Assembly: GCF_000516985.1 (NCBI RefSeq) | Contig: NW_006917098.1 | Span: forward strand, 1,550,001 to 1,614,000 | Direction of reading: 5' to 3' | DNA length: 64,000 nucleotides | DNA from: Pestalotiopsis fici W106-1 | Lineage: Eukaryota > Ascomycota > Sordariomycetes > Amphisphaeriales > Sporocadaceae | Shown: piece by piece, positions 21,825 through 33,261 of the stretch | How positions within the stretch are numbered: the first letter of the stretch is position 1 | Layout of the letters: every line of letters starts with the position of its first letter | The notes under the pieces: model-generated | The model's database searches: none | Seen by the model: the letters and a program-made list of their open reading frames with translations, nothing else | What the model was told of the DNA's origin: nothing | Position numbers and translations under genes: made by a program

Positions 21825-22752
21825 TTCTTTTTTCTTTTTTGTGTTTTAGTCTGTTGGCAAACTATAGATTGTGACAGTTCGTTATCCGGCAATCCATTGA
21901 GAATATTGGAAAACACTGAAAGAGATACTTTCATGATTATATAAAAGTCATGATCCAGGCATCAATATAGCTGCGGACAAAAGCTCCGGAGTTGAGGACC
22001 TATAGCATGAGTATTCAACGCAATCTATCCCTTTCCGGCGTGGCGCGAATGCTTTTGGGAGCACATTTATTCACGTCTTCATGTCGCATGCATATATGTC
22101 AGCAAATGCCACGTCATGGTTGATGGTATCAAAAACATCTTGCAGCCCCTTCGCTAATATCATTGGTCAAATGGTTATGACCTTGCAGGCCACTACATAC
22201 CGACACATTGTACGTTTGGTGATGAGGGCCCGTCGGTTAGATCATATCATATCATGTTTGGTTCAATCTTATTCTCCCGCATTGTGAGACTGAAAAAAGA
22301 AAACGAAAAACAAATCTCTACCCATACTCTCTGCCTGATTAGTATCCTTTGGTGCTTGACAACTATGACGCTATAGGCGTCGATTAAGACAGAATCCTAG
22401 TATTGAATTATACAAATTAGGCAGCAGGAGACACTGCCATGCTCATGGTATCATTAATGGTTGTCGATTACGCGGCACATTTTGACAGTTGATTACGGTT
22501 TGTGGCACAAGAGGAGTTCAACGATATTTTTTCTTCGGAGCTTTTTGAAGACTTCGAGACCAAACTAAGACTGCGACAGAGCTGTCGAGATAGAGGTTGA
22601 GATGAAATCAGGTCCAGTGATTTACTAGCCAGGTGTTCCCATCTGCCACAACCCCTCGAGCCTAGATGTTGGTGTTGGAAAGATTAAATTACTCTTCTAT
22701 GGCACTTCTAATTATCACGACATGTTACCAACTATCAGAGTTGGTGTCTTAA
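21825..22752. other. Intergenic, no gene seen
   Basis: Promoter of the FAD oxidoreductase on the left and 3' flank of the GH76 gene on the right. No coding signal or strong repeat. Confidence 0.4.
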
Positions 22753-24341
22753 TTATATACTCATCCAGACATATGCCCCGAGCCCCATGCCCAGAAAGAT
22801 GACGGTGAGAATGCCGGCACCGGCCTTATCCGCGGTGGTGATCTCGGCTAGGGCCTCAAAGTGGCTGTCGAGGTCGGACCCGGCATTGGGGTCACCTTTA
22901 CTCGTGCCGCCCGTGGTGTTGGTCAGGATGCCCGTCTCGGGCGTCGGCAGGAGACTGATGAGCGAGGCGAGGACGCTCATCTGCTGGCACGCCCCCGTCG
23001 TGCCGTCGTACGACCCAGACGACCATTTGAAGCCGCACATTCGGCCATTGGTTCCGCCGGTGCACTGGTCCACAGCCGACTGCGCCGACGACTTGAGGAT
23101 TGGGGTTATTTGTTCTGCCGTGTACGAGGCCAGGTAGGCTGTCGATTGTAGCCACCTGTGCAAGAATCCCTTGAACGACAACATGTCGGTCGTGCAGGTC
23201 CCTCCAAACTCGCAAGCCGGCTCTACAGCTGTGCCGTTGGGAAAGAAGAATTCCAGAGTCCTGGGTAGGAGCAAATCAATTTTTTCCTTCCAAGTATCCG
23301 CCTCGGTCTACACTGGTCAGCAAGAAATGGCCCCTTCATGTTTTCTCTCTCTCGGTGTGCAAGTAGACTTACCATGTTGTACAGGTGGGCTAGTCCTTGG
23401 ATCATCAGGGCGGCATTGTATGAGAACTGCGCCTTATTGATGTCTTTGCAGTCCTCCTCCTCATGGCCACCATCATAGATGTTGCCCTCGGCGTCAATGT
23501 AATCAACACCTACCAGCATATCGTACGTCTCGCCTACCACGTTGGCCAGCGTATCATTCTGGAAGTAACGGGCCAGACGGGCTCCAATGTTAAAGTAGCA
23601 CGAGTTTGCAATGGTGTTGATATAATCCCAGCCATTGTTGTACTGAATCGCTTGCCACCGCAGCAAGCCCGAACAGCTCCCCGTGTACGTGCGTCGGCCT
23701 GCGTCGGTCTGTTCGTTGAACACAGCCTGGGCCAATGCGAGCCAATCCAAATCCGTATCCGCGGCCGGGTCAGTGAAGCCAGTCTCGGCGGCGACGAGAG
23801 TTGCCAGTGCCCAGAATGCTTGATCATCGTTGCCCATGGACGCCGACCAGTTCTTTGGCATGAAATCATGTTGTTCGCCCGACTGATGCACCAAGGCTTG
23901 CATGATTGTGTCGTCGTATGATTTGTCGTCGGTATAGTAGCGGTAATCCAGCAGAGTGCCCCCTAACAAGCACAGATGTGAGCCATCTCTAGAGACAATG
24001 ACGTGGAAAACTGCCTACACATTGCGCCTCCAATCCACCAGTAGTAGTCGCCATCAGGCGGAGGTCCCGGCAAGATACCAGGTGTCATTCCCGGCTGGTC
24101 TCCCACGTAAAAAGACAGCAAGTCCTCGGCGACTTGCGAGGCAGCTTGTTTGATGGATGCTATAGTCGTCGCGGCAGGTTAGCGCAAACCATAAAAAAAC
24201 CATACCCTCCTTGCGCGCGGGTGGGCGCAGTCAGTAGCGGAACATGCCTTCATCGTCTAGGTTGACCTCGAGCGCAGCCAAGACTGGAGTGGAAGCCAAG
24301 AATAGGCCCTTCAGCGCCCACGAGGTGAAGCGTCGCGCCAT
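22753..24341 (-). CDS. GPI-type GH76 alpha-1,6-mannanase-like protein (DFG5/DCW1 family), frame problem at intron 2
   Basis: Four exons: 24341-24248, 24159-24021, 23963-23373, 23307-22753. A signal peptide (MARRFTSWALKGLFLASTPV) is followed by SIKQAASQVAEDLLSFYVG and YYWWIGGAM. The catalytic Asp pair is in MGNDDQAFWAL, and NGWDYINTIANS and HLYNM follow. The C terminus ends in a hydrophobic helix typical of GPI anchoring. Yeast DFG5/DCW1 work at the plasma membrane to transfer GPI proteins to wall glucan. Intron 1 keeps frame only with a GC donor (AAG|GCATGT). Across intron 2 the frame does not close: a G run of 5 follows the acceptor where 6 would give the family sequence. This may be a 1-base deletion, an assembly error or unusual splicing, so the gene could be broken. 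Confidence 0.85.
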
Positions 24342-25963
24342 TACGAAAAACAAGCTACTCTTGTCATTAAAAGAAGGTAAGAAAAGATCAAGTGTCTTGC
24401 TCTGGGGTTGCGACACGCCGTATTGGGGAACGACGAATGGCGAGGTCAGGAAACACGACCATTCTTGAAGCAACAAAAAGCAAACCAGACATTTTAACGA
24501 GCGAGCGAAATGGACAATTCACCAGGCGCGCGCTGACAGGTCGGGCGTGGCGAAGCAGAACCGGAAGCACAGGGTACCTGAATGCCAAGAATGAAAGCGA
24601 GCCAGACAATCCCGCGATGTGCATATTTTAATCTAATCCCACACAGACAGGTGAGTTGGTGCTTGCCCGTTTCTCACATGATAAGATAGCGAAGGATGCA
24701 AAACCGGGGGTTTGGGCAGAAAAAGAGTGAGGGGAAACCCAATGGAATGCTGTCATTTCGTACGCCTGTGAAGGATTCACAAGTAATTGCTCCTACTACA
24801 CAGCCATGTTTCGTGAGTGGACATGATGAATTGAAATGGGCCTACAACAACCCGAATCAAGTCATTGATCAGCTTGAATTCAAAAGGTTCTTTACGAGCT
24901 ACCGCTACATGTCGGCTTTCTCTCTTCTCAACGCGCCGGCACTCCAACCAAGAACTGACCTTGAGCGCAACGCCGCCGGTTGCATTGCGCTCATTCCAAG
25001 GCCCCCGGAGTAGCGTTGGAAATAGCCTGGGCATTCCCCGTATAAGCTTAACCTTGTCCTTTAGACCCAGTCGATCCACTGTACAGGCTGTGAGGGGGTA
25101 GATCATCGCAGTGTCGGTACCGAATAATAGTACGTACACTAGTCCTAAAACTCCGAGAAGACCATTGTCTGTCGATTTACAGATTATTGTCAAGAAACCT
25201 TTTAATATAGAATAAATTGCTTTGACTTTGGAGGGACTATAATTCCAGAGAGGGTTATGCGTTCAGCCTCGTTATATCCCGCTTCCCAGATGAGAGTTCC
25301 AGGCCGTCCATACTAGCACCAGCGTGAGTGGTAGGTCAACAGAAAAGGGATAGCGCATTGCCCAGGGTAAGGCGTTCATCTTTGAGTCGTGATGATGTTG
25401 CTACACGCATGTGTCGTTGACCAAATTGTACAATCAGTCACATTCTAGTAGTATCATATCATTTGTAAGAGGGATAAGCATTGCAACATTACCTTGTATA
25501 CATTGCATATTAGACTCTAACTTCTGAAAGCTAGATTGTGTTTTCGATGGTGATGATTAGAGTTGCAGAATATACTACACCAATTGTGACTATTCTGAGC
25601 CGATTCCTTCTCGATTCAGACCATACACAAAGTCCCTTGTTTTACTCCCACTGCAAAAGTCACAATGTCAAATATCCAAATATCAATACTATGTATCCCC
25701 CTGCTTCTATGGCTTTGTATAGACTGTCGATGCACATGGGTTTTAGTTCATGCACGTACTTTGAATTCTGCGTTCCCTGGCTAGTCGCAAATCCTTGATG
25801 CTATGACTAACAACAACCCACTTCTTGCGCTTCTCTCGCCAACATCATCAACCTCGTCGCCGACCACGACTGAGAATTGTCTTTAAACTATTATCTTTCC
25901 AAAAGTGAATTGTACATAACATGTAATTAGAAGTCGTTATTTCAACAGCAAGTCATCACGTGA
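24342..25963. other. Intergenic, no protein gene seen
   Basis: Short open frames only. Contains the GH76 promoter on the left and tRNA flank on the right. Confidence 0.4.
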
Positions 25964-26057
25964 TGCCCCATGGCGCAATTGGCTAGCGCGTCAGACTGTT
26001 ATTCCTTCTCAGGAACATGGAATCTGGAGGCTCTGAGTTCGACCCTCAGTGGGGCAG
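25964..26057 (+). tRNA. tRNA-Asn (anticodon GUU) with a 20-base intron
   Basis: The cloverleaf closes: acceptor TGCCCCA pairs with TGGGGCA (26050-26056), with discriminator G at 26057 as in eukaryotic tRNA-Asn. The D stem is GCGC/GCGC, the anticodon stem TCAGA/TCTGG, and the T arm CTGAG-TTCGACC-CTCAG. The anticodon GTT is at 25998-26000. The intron (26002-26021) sits one base 3' of the anticodon, the canonical position for eukaryotic tRNA introns. Confidence 0.93.
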
Positions 26058-26759
26058 CAACATTTCTTTTTTCCAATTCTCCCTCATACATTGAGAATAT
26101 TCTTTTTGCTGCGAACTGCGGCTCTTGACATACTTTGTATATGGTTGATGAGGTATGTCATGTCGATGCTGTGTAACTCGTACATTGTTTATATATTCTG
26201 GCGCTATCTCGGGAATCGCACAATGTCCCAAGAGTAATCAATCCATTGCGATGGGTGAGTTGCAATTGACACCAAATTTGCGCAATTCCTCTCAACTGTT
26301 CTACATAATTGAACTGACCTGGGGGAGATTTGCATGGTATGTCTCTAACCAACGACAACGACAAATCTTCTCGACAATCTTGAGACGAATTATATACGTC
26401 CATAACAAGGGCATGTACTCGGCTTGCCAAAACAGGACAATAGAAATATCAAACAGATATGGCCATGTCTGAATGTTACTGTCGTTTACATGTGTCTCCG
26501 CTATCAAAAGGTCCTTGATCTGTTCTAGCCGGCGAGTCATGAAAGAAACAGAACCATTGAATGAGATCATCGCGGGAACATCAGTTTCGAATTCCCGAAA
26601 ATTCAACCAGCCGCTAAACGCAAAGAAAAGGGTCCCCACAAGGCGTCAATCAAATCATCAGACAGACACACCGCCGTCGCTCTCGGGCTTGAACGCCCTT
26701 CTGCATCAACAAACTCTCTTTTGTCCTTGTATATACTGTACCTCCATTTCCACTCCGGG
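26058..26759. other. Intergenic: tRNA 3' flank and promoter of the F-box gene
   Basis: The tRNA is followed after about ten bases by a run of T (near 26067), a Pol III terminator. The rest has no coding signal; a TATATAC element lies at about 26731, 29 bases before the F-box ATG. Confidence 0.45.
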
Positions 26760-27458
26760 ATGGACCTCCTCAAACTAGAGCCAAACACCATGGGCCGTGA
26801 AAAGAAAAAGGATTGTGAAGCGCCGTTGCCAGCTTGCCCACCTCTGCCGCTGGAAGTCTGGATTGACATCCTCGGGTACCTCACTGACAAGGCACATCTC
26901 CCAACCTCCTGGCAATCCTGCCGCCGCGTCAATCGACTACTCAAGACGGCGGCCGAAAAGGCCTACCTGTACGGGCGTATCCCAAAGTGCAAAGTCCACC
27001 TGCAAATCGGGCACCGAAGGATACCGCCCCGGCAGGGCAACTTTGTCGAGCGCCACCGGAGCGTCTCCGTGCCCCTCCGGTTTGACAAGATGTCCCCAGA
27101 CGGGCAGCGGGTGTACTTTTGCGACCCGGACATGTCGCCGCCGCCGCACCACCGGGGGGACCTGGACGACTTTGCGGGCGATGCCCGCGTCGTGGCCGAG
27201 TGCCGGCGCAGCGGCTCCATGGCGCTGGCGATTGGGCGCCAGGCCCATGGCATCAGCACTTATGAACCGATGCTGAACATCCCCGAGGGAGAGATACCCG
27301 GGATCGCAATGGAAATCGATTACGAAAGACGCATAGTCTCGTATCTGTGGAAGCCGCTCCTCAGCACGTTTCTTTGCAATGCCCACGACGAAAGTCCGTA
27401 CGTATTCTATGGTAAACATGGCAAGCAGATTCCTGGACGTGTTATACGAGGTATATAA
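26760..27458 (+). CDS. F-box domain protein
   Basis: Single exon of 232 residues from ATG 26760; a second ATG at 26790 gives MGREKKK and is also possible. The segment PLPLEVWIDILGYLTDKAHL, with a later CRRVNRLLK, matches an F-box: the LP-x-E-(V/I)-(W/L)-x-x-I-L core with spaced hydrophobics. F-box proteins link substrates to SCF ubiquitin ligases through Skp1. No WD40 or leucine-rich repeats follow; the rest (VYFCDPDMSPPPHH, CNAHDESPYVFYGKHG) is unassigned. The substrate is unknown. A TATATAC element at about 26731 could be the TATA box. Confidence 0.72.
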   Translation: MDLLKLEPNTMGREKKKDCEAPLPACPPLPLEVWIDILGYLTDKAHLPTSWQSCRRVNRLLKTAAEKAYLYGRIPKCKVHLQIGHRRIPPRQGNFVERHRSVSVPLRFDKMSPDGQRVYFCDPDMSPPPHHRGDLDDFAGDARVVAECRRSGSMALAIGRQAHGISTYEPMLNIPEGEIPGIAMEIDYERRIVSYLWKPLLSTFLCNAHDESPYVFYGKHGKQIPGRVIRGI

Positions 27459-27808
27459 ACAGCGTTGAAAGCTTTCTTCTGGAGGGATTGGGGGGAGCGT
27501 TTCTTTTCTTACCAGTGATACCCCGGGATCTACATTGGCCATAGCATGATTTGCATTGGGAGGCGTACATTGGAGACTGGTTACAATATAGACATGTGCA
27601 CACTCCTAGACATTTTAGATTTTTAGAAACTCAAGCTTCGGCAAAGCTCTACAGAGCCGATCTACATTCAATATATGTTCTTGGATTGAAAGCATGACGA
27701 AATTGCCCAACAAAACCAAGTACATGCAAATTACCTACCTAGATATATAGCAGAAGCAAAGGACACATTATTGTGCCGGAGGTACAAGTTACTGACGCGA
27801 CCAGCACA
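27459..27808. other. Intergenic between convergent genes
   Basis: 350 bases of 3' flanks; nothing specific seen. Confidence 0.4.
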
Positions 27809-28495
27809 TCAGAAAGTCGTCCCTCCGAACTGTTCAATCAAATCATACCAACTCTTGTTTTCACGCAACCTGGTGGCACACGGGGCCACGAACCTCTTGT
27901 CGCAAAGACATCTGCTATGATGCACCTTGCTGAGACCCAAACAGCGTGGCGTCTTCTCGTAGATACATGTCTTGTCATCCACAAACCCGAGCGGCTGAAG
28001 ATTGGAATGCTCATAGCATTTCTTGGAATCGTCGGGCTTTGCAGACTCTCTGCTGGATTGGAAATTCCTCGGCCTCGAGGCAATTTCATTGGGAGATGGA
28101 ACAGCTTTTTTGCCGCCCTCGGGGCCATTGTCAGGCCTTGGTAGATCCTCGCTGAAACGGACTTTCCTTGGCTTTGAGACGATTTTCTTCGCAGGCGTCT
28201 TTATCAAGGGGGCAGCCTCATTCTCACCTGTAGGGACATTATTCTTACCTGCCAGTGCCATGGTCAAGAGACTCTTCATACGACCATCCTTCTTCATGAC
28301 CGTCTCTTTGTGAAACGAAACCTGGACGTCTTTGCCCGTGAAAAACTCATCGTCGTCGGACTCGTTAATGGTCGTGGAATCATAGGAACTTGCCCAGTCG
28401 CTATCATCAACCAACGTCTCTTTCGAGCCATGAGCCAGATCCAGCATAAAGATTCTTTCCTCGGATGCTGGGAAGCGTACTGGTAGAGAGCCCAT
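27809..28495 (-). CDS. Unknown basic protein of 228 residues
   Basis: Single exon from ATG 28495. I do not recognise a family. The first 60 residues are acidic (ESDDDEFFTG); the middle is rich in Lys, Pro and Arg (KTPAKKIVSKPRKVRFSEDL). The last 70 residues contain five Cys and two His (HHSRCLCDKRFVAPCATRL), which could bind a metal or form disulfides. KVRFSEDLPRP resembles an R/K-V-x-F docking motif for protein phosphatase 1; this is a short-motif guess. There is no signal peptide or membrane helix. Confidence 0.5.
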   Translation of the reverse strand: MGSLPVRFPASEERIFMLDLAHGSKETLVDDSDWASSYDSTTINESDDDEFFTGKDVQVSFHKETVMKKDGRMKSLLTMALAGKNNVPTGENEAAPLIKTPAKKIVSKPRKVRFSEDLPRPDNGPEGGKKAVPSPNEIASRPRNFQSSRESAKPDDSKKCYEHSNLQPLGFVDDKTCIYEKTPRCLGLSKVHHSRCLCDKRFVAPCATRLRENKSWYDLIEQFGGTTF

Positions 28496-28948
28496 GGTGC
28501 AAAAGATGACTCCTGCTGGCTTGCAAAAGACAACGAGTATAACCAGGATTTACTTGGTCCACCAAACAAGACAAGCTATAACCCCGGCATTTATACTATC
28601 TGAAACAATGACCTTTATGCGTATGATGGACAAAGATATTGTTATTTAATCGTTTGTCGTGGAAACGCAAGACCACTTTGACATGGCGGCATTGTCTATG
28701 TAGAGAGCAATCCTTTCAAGACTGAATTTTCGCATAATCATTCAACGTACTGATGAACGCCTGAAATCAAAATGTAGTAATACACCCTATGTCTAGATGA
28801 GACCAAGAGTTCACGCGCAGTCCCCGAGTATTCCTCATTGGGAGTGAATATCATGCCCATTCCAGTCGAGAGCACCGACTTCAACCTATTGAACTCCTAA
28901 AAAATCATGCCAATTACGTGTTTTTTTCCTCTTCACAATTCCAGGAAA
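28496..28948. other. Intergenic, no gene seen
   Basis: 453 bases between the unknown protein's start and the Rvs161 stop; no coding signal. Confidence 0.4.
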
Positions 28949-29932
28949 TTAGACAGTCCCGCTAATGCTCAGTTCTCTAATTTCCTGCAGAACTTGCTCC
29001 ACCCGTCCATCGAGTTGGCCATTGGCGTACTGGTCTCTCGTGTCAGCGTCGAGATACTGCTGTACTTGTGCCATTCGACTGTAGGCTTCGGCACAGAATC
29101 TCAACTGGATCTTGACGAGAGCCTCGAAGCTGGGGTCAAGATATGGCACTCTCAGGTCAATCAGTTGTGGGAGTTCGGACGAGAGTTGTTCATTCAGCTG
29201 TTCGTAGGCGGCTCGGGCAATTTCCATCTCCTTCTCCGTACGAGGGAGCTTGGTTACGTCCTTGTCGGGCTTCTCGGCCAACTTCTTGACCTTGGCACGC
29301 AGCGCATCGTAATCCAGTAGTTTGTGGCCGCGTTTCTTGATGCCTGTTACGAGCTTTAATCAGCATTTCTGCCTTGTAGGACTCAAGTAGGCAGTGCAAA
29401 CTTACACTCATTCACGTCCGGAAAGTATGCGCAGAATCGATTTATCGGCTCGAGGACGGTGGTTCTAGATGAGGGTTAGACTTTTCTTGCACGAGAGCTG
29501 CGATCATGTCAAGCAATACCTGTAGGGTCCGTCCAGCGCCTTGATAGTCTCGGCATCGAGATCCTCCACTGCCTGCTTGTAGCTCCTGCTCACACCGTCC
29601 TTTGCGCCTGCATCTCCATAGAATGCGTCAATGGTTTCGGCGATACGCATCTGCGAGGCAGTCATGGCTCTGAGGGAGTCGAGATATCCTTTGGCTTCCT
29701 TCTGCAGGCGAAGCGAGGCAGCCTCCATTGTTCGGAATCGGCGCTCTTCCACCTCGTAGTCGCGGTCGTTTGTCTTTTCGACATGGCCCGTCTTCATCAT
29801 AACCTGCGTCGTTGCGCGGTTGACATTCTTTTTGAAGCCTACGTTGTAAAATTCCGAGTCAGTTTACTGAAACATTTACACCCCAGTCGTGATTTCAAAG
29901 GCCACATAAATGGACGTACCTGCCCACGACAT
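28949..29932 (-). CDS. rvs161: BAR-domain protein Rvs161 (amphiphysin-like)
   Basis: Four exons: 29932-29920 (13 bases), 29838-29520, 29464-29406, 29343-28949; 786 bases, 261 residues, close to the 265 of yeast Rvs161. The tiny first exon encodes MSWAG, the conserved amphipathic start of this family. Then follow FKKNVNRATTQVMMKTGHVE, the long BAR helices (LQKEAKGYLDSLRAMTASQM) and TTVLEPINRFCAYFPDVNEC, a hallmark of Rvs161/Hob3. The protein consists only of the BAR domain with no SH3 domain, which distinguishes it from Rvs167. It acts as a curved dimer at endocytic membrane necks, with Rvs167 as partner. Confidence 0.95.
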
Positions 29933-30752
29933 GTTTGCTGTGGTTGTATAGAGATTGGCCGGATTCGGGGGTTACGTTTGTGGCCAGGGAGTAATTCGCA
30001 AAGATTGGGTATCGTCGGAAAGCGTCAGGAATTCAGAGCGCTAAGCAAGAGGAACGCAAGAGAGTAATGTCGTAGAAAGCGCTGAGCAGTGTCGTCGCAA
30101 AAGGTCGTCGGCGGGACAGATGAGCGAAAATCAAGGGTTGCCTGATGCTTCAATCGTAATGCAAGTTTGGTCCGGTTCTTGGGCTGCGCTTCCTTTGGTG
30201 GGCTGTGAACATTCGAAGGGGGTGGGGCTCCATCAGTTACGTACACATGCTGCTCAGGCAAGTTTCCCGTGGCTGAGTAACAGCAGCCCAAAAGCCGATC
30301 ACCCGAGTGTCCGGACCCTGGAGCGCTAAGAAGGCCACTAAGTCGGCAACGACGTCAGCGCTGGTAAAATCTTGTGCCGCACCTAGGCTTTCTATTGTAG
30401 CCAAAATCTTTCAGCCGACATGGTGCTGCAGGTGAACAAGCCCCGACGCATCTGTCAAGCACGATTTGAATACAAGCAGGATTCCTTCAACTCATGATAA
30501 TCACGCACATGGGCTTAATTTGAAGTGGATTGCAACTCGACAACTTGAGGCGGCATGCCCCGTTACTGTAGAGTGCTTATTAGGGGCCTGCCGGTAGTAC
30601 CGAGTACAAATTATAGTGCAGAGTACCTGGGTACCAGAGCGCGACGCGCACCCCAATTTGTAGCTGAAATTTCTGAATTGAAACCATTTACGAAATATTG
30701 AACTTCAATATCAGAAAATTTATTCTAGGCTCGGAAACACCAGATCATCCCA
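29933..30752. promoter_or_regulatory. Divergent promoter region between rvs161 and PTH
   Basis: 820 bases between two oppositely transcribed genes. No coding signal; no TATA box stood out. Confidence 0.4.
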
Positions 30753-31349
30753 ATGGCGCCGCCACGTTTTCTTATTTGTTCCCTTGGCAATCCTCTACCT
30801 GCTTACAACTCACTGCATTCTGCTGGCCACTTTGCGCTTCAATCCTTTCAGAGATTCTTGGCACCTACGCAGCCACCATGGACGCAAGCCAAGCGCGGTG
30901 GTCTTGAATGTTTAGAATCCCACAGCGCATCTTACAGTTTGATGCAGAGTCCGACGCTCATGAACTCCTCCGGGCCATGGGTAGCCAACGTCTGGCAGGA
31001 AATGTTGAAGAAGGAAGGGCTGGAGACGCGTGACCTCGGCTTGGTCGTAGTATACGATGAGCTGGAAGACCCTCTGGGCTATACTCGACTCCGGTCATGG
31101 AACACCAGTCACCGCGGTCACAATGGCCTCAAGAGCACCAAGGCTCAATTGAAGAAAGAAAAATACCCCGGAGCGAGATGGTTTCGCATTTCTATTGGAA
31201 TCGACAGACCGTCTAGCAGGGAGCGCAACGTGGTTGCCGATTATGTCTCGAGAAAGATGACAGACGAGCAGCGAGAGATCATTCAAGACAACACAGGTCC
31301 TCGGATATCGGCCTGCCTTGGAAAGCTACAAGAGGGTTGGAAACATTGA
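30753..31349 (+). CDS. Peptidyl-tRNA hydrolase, PTH1 family (probably mitochondrial)
   Basis: Single exon, 198 residues. Family motifs in order: FLICSLGNPLPAYNSLHSAGH, where the His at residue 22 matches the catalytic His of bacterial Pth; LMQSPTLMNSSGPWV; VVVYDELEDPLGYTRLR with the catalytic Asp; and SHRGHNGLKS. The enzyme cleaves the ester between peptide and tRNA on peptidyl-tRNAs dropped from ribosomes. Fungal PTH1 proteins generally serve mitochondria, although this N terminus (MAPPRFLIC) is too short for a strong targeting call. The length is normal (about 190-200). Confidence 0.9.
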   Translation: MAPPRFLICSLGNPLPAYNSLHSAGHFALQSFQRFLAPTQPPWTQAKRGGLECLESHSASYSLMQSPTLMNSSGPWVANVWQEMLKKEGLETRDLGLVVVYDELEDPLGYTRLRSWNTSHRGHNGLKSTKAQLKKEKYPGARWFRISIGIDRPSSRERNVVADYVSRKMTDEQREIIQDNTGPRISACLGKLQEGWKH

Positions 31350-31633
31350 GAAAGACGTGGCAGTTCTCCAACATGATCAGTGCCCGTCGAAGAGCTTCGA
31401 GAGACACGATCCAAAGCTATATCAACCTCAAATTTTCGCAAACAGCAAGATGTATTTCGCACACCGCCCTATTTTACATCGTTGACGCCAACCAGCAAGC
31501 TCGAGCAGTATCATCTCGGTCTCTGCCTGCTGCATTACGGTCAAATTGTGGTATATCCAGGTTCACCAAAGCCCCAACGCATCGGTCGCAAGGTACATCG
31601 TATATGGGTGCGACGTATATGGCTATGAATTTT

Positions 31634-32913
31634 TTAATTGCCCTTCAGAGCGGCCGTCCTCTCTTCGACGCTAACACCATGAGCCAGCGGGCCATCATCA
31701 ATGACCGTAGCCCGGCGCACGTCACGGGCTGTCATGGAAGTAGTGTAGGGGTTCGCCCTGTGCATTGATTGCCTGCGCCAAGATCAGCAAGATGACGATG
31801 GTAGCAGAAGTAAGGACCCTTGTGCTTACCTGTTGTCCCACCAAACCATGTCTCCTCCTTCCAGCCATTCCATGCTGAAAACGTACTGCAGTTGCCCGTC
31901 AATTGCTGCCTTTGTGCTTGGACTTGTTGGAAGATTACCCACCTTTGGTTGTGTGCAGTGATCCATGAGCTCCCAGATCAGTTTCTGGCTTTCCTCGAGG
32001 GAGCGCCCCACGATCAATTTGGCATGCGCAGCTAGATATAACGTCTTCTGGCCGTTCGGCGCAGTTTGCACCAGTCGATGGTACGCAGGTGGCTTCGAGG
32101 CCAGTTCGTGGGGTAAAGGATTACTAAATGTCTCTGGCGCTGCCAATTTTCTCGAATGCCACAGGTCATGTTCGACGATAAGTCCTTCGAGTTCGTCCTT
32201 CTTGGACTGTGGGAGGTCGGCATACGCTCGCCGCATGTCGGCAAAGTGCGTCCAGGAACCGCCCTTGACTGGATTGCCGTGAGAGAGGAGGAGCGAGTAT
32301 TTTGATCGTTGTTGGTGATAAGACGAGTCTGTATGCCATAGCGCATTGCCGAGACTATGTTGCCATCTCCGCTGATCTGGTTGGACCAGCGTGCCATCCA
32401 AGTTGATGCTGGTCCGTGTCAGGTTGCGTCTTTGCAGCTTAAAATAGACATGAGAAGGGAAACACCTACTTTCCTACGTCCCAGAGGAACGGCTCCCCAA
32501 TGCGATCATTCTCTCTGCCATAAAAGAAAGGGTTGATTTCTTGCTCTCCTAGTTGTTGAGAAAAGGCAATGTGTCTTTCATTGTCGAGGCCGGTTTTGCG
32601 AAAGATGAGGACAGCATAGCGATCCTGCACTCTTACGAGCTGTATGCGTTATTGAGTACTACAGCCCTGGTCGTTTGGAAGCGGTGCACTGTACCTGGTC
32701 CACCGTATCTTTCGACAGTGGCTGGCTCCAATCAACTCCCGATACTTCAGCCCCAAAGACCGAGTTGTCGGATACCAAGACCGGCTTAATGACGAGATGG
32801 CCATCCTTGACTTCAGGTGCGCCTCGTAGCCGCAGCGTACCTGACTCGGTCGCGGGGCACGTGTTTTCGTAGGTTCTGGTGAGGCTAGCCAAAGACATTG
32901 CAGCAGCGGTCAT
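31634..32913 (-). CDS. TauD/TfdA-type 2-oxoglutarate-dependent dioxygenase
   Basis: Five exons: 32913-32695, 32639-32470, 32408-31943, 31885-31830, 31772-31634; 1050 bases, 349 residues, all GT-AG. The iron ligands are visible: H and D in NALWHTDSSYH and the distal His in QSMHRANPYTTSMTARDVRR, whose Arg residues should hold 2-oxoglutarate. EWLEGGDMVWWDNR precedes the distal His, as in 2,4-D/alpha-ketoglutarate dioxygenase (TfdA). The reaction should couple 2-oxoglutarate decarboxylation to hydroxylation or oxidative cleavage of a small acid. The gene is divergent from the DUF3830-like gene (348-base promoter) and is the left edge of the proposed catabolic cluster. Start is ATG 32913; another Met lies six codons later. 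Confidence 0.92.
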
Positions 32914-33261
32914 GGTCACGATTGATCGATAAGCTCTTGTCGTCTGTGAACTGAGGCTTGGATCCCGGACACTTATCTATTCGGCTTTTGCGTGGCTGAA
33001 AGTGCCTATAGCAAGTTTTGTGGCCCCCAAAAAAACCCGACGCCGGGGCTTCCTATACACAGGACAAGCGAGCGGCACGACTGCCGAGCGGGCCGATGGA
33101 GGGACGGACCGGCGGCCGACGCCGAAAGATGCAGCCGACACGTAGTTTACACTAGCACGACGATTACACATTTCTTTGCTTCTCACGGTAACGAATAACA
33201 AGATCATCTCGGATTGTTAGTCTCTCACATTGTCAAATCGTTTGGTCTGCATCTCATCACC
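32914..33261. promoter_or_regulatory. Divergent promoter, rich in CGG/CCG triplets
   Basis: 348 bases between the dioxygenase and the DUF3830-like gene. Around 33090-33130 there is a dense group of CGG and CCG triplets, including CGG-N6-CCG (sequence ending CGCCG). Zn2Cys6 proteins bind paired CGG triplets, and such a regulator is encoded nearby, so this is a reasonable operator candidate; the GC-rich composition alone could also explain it. Confidence 0.4.
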
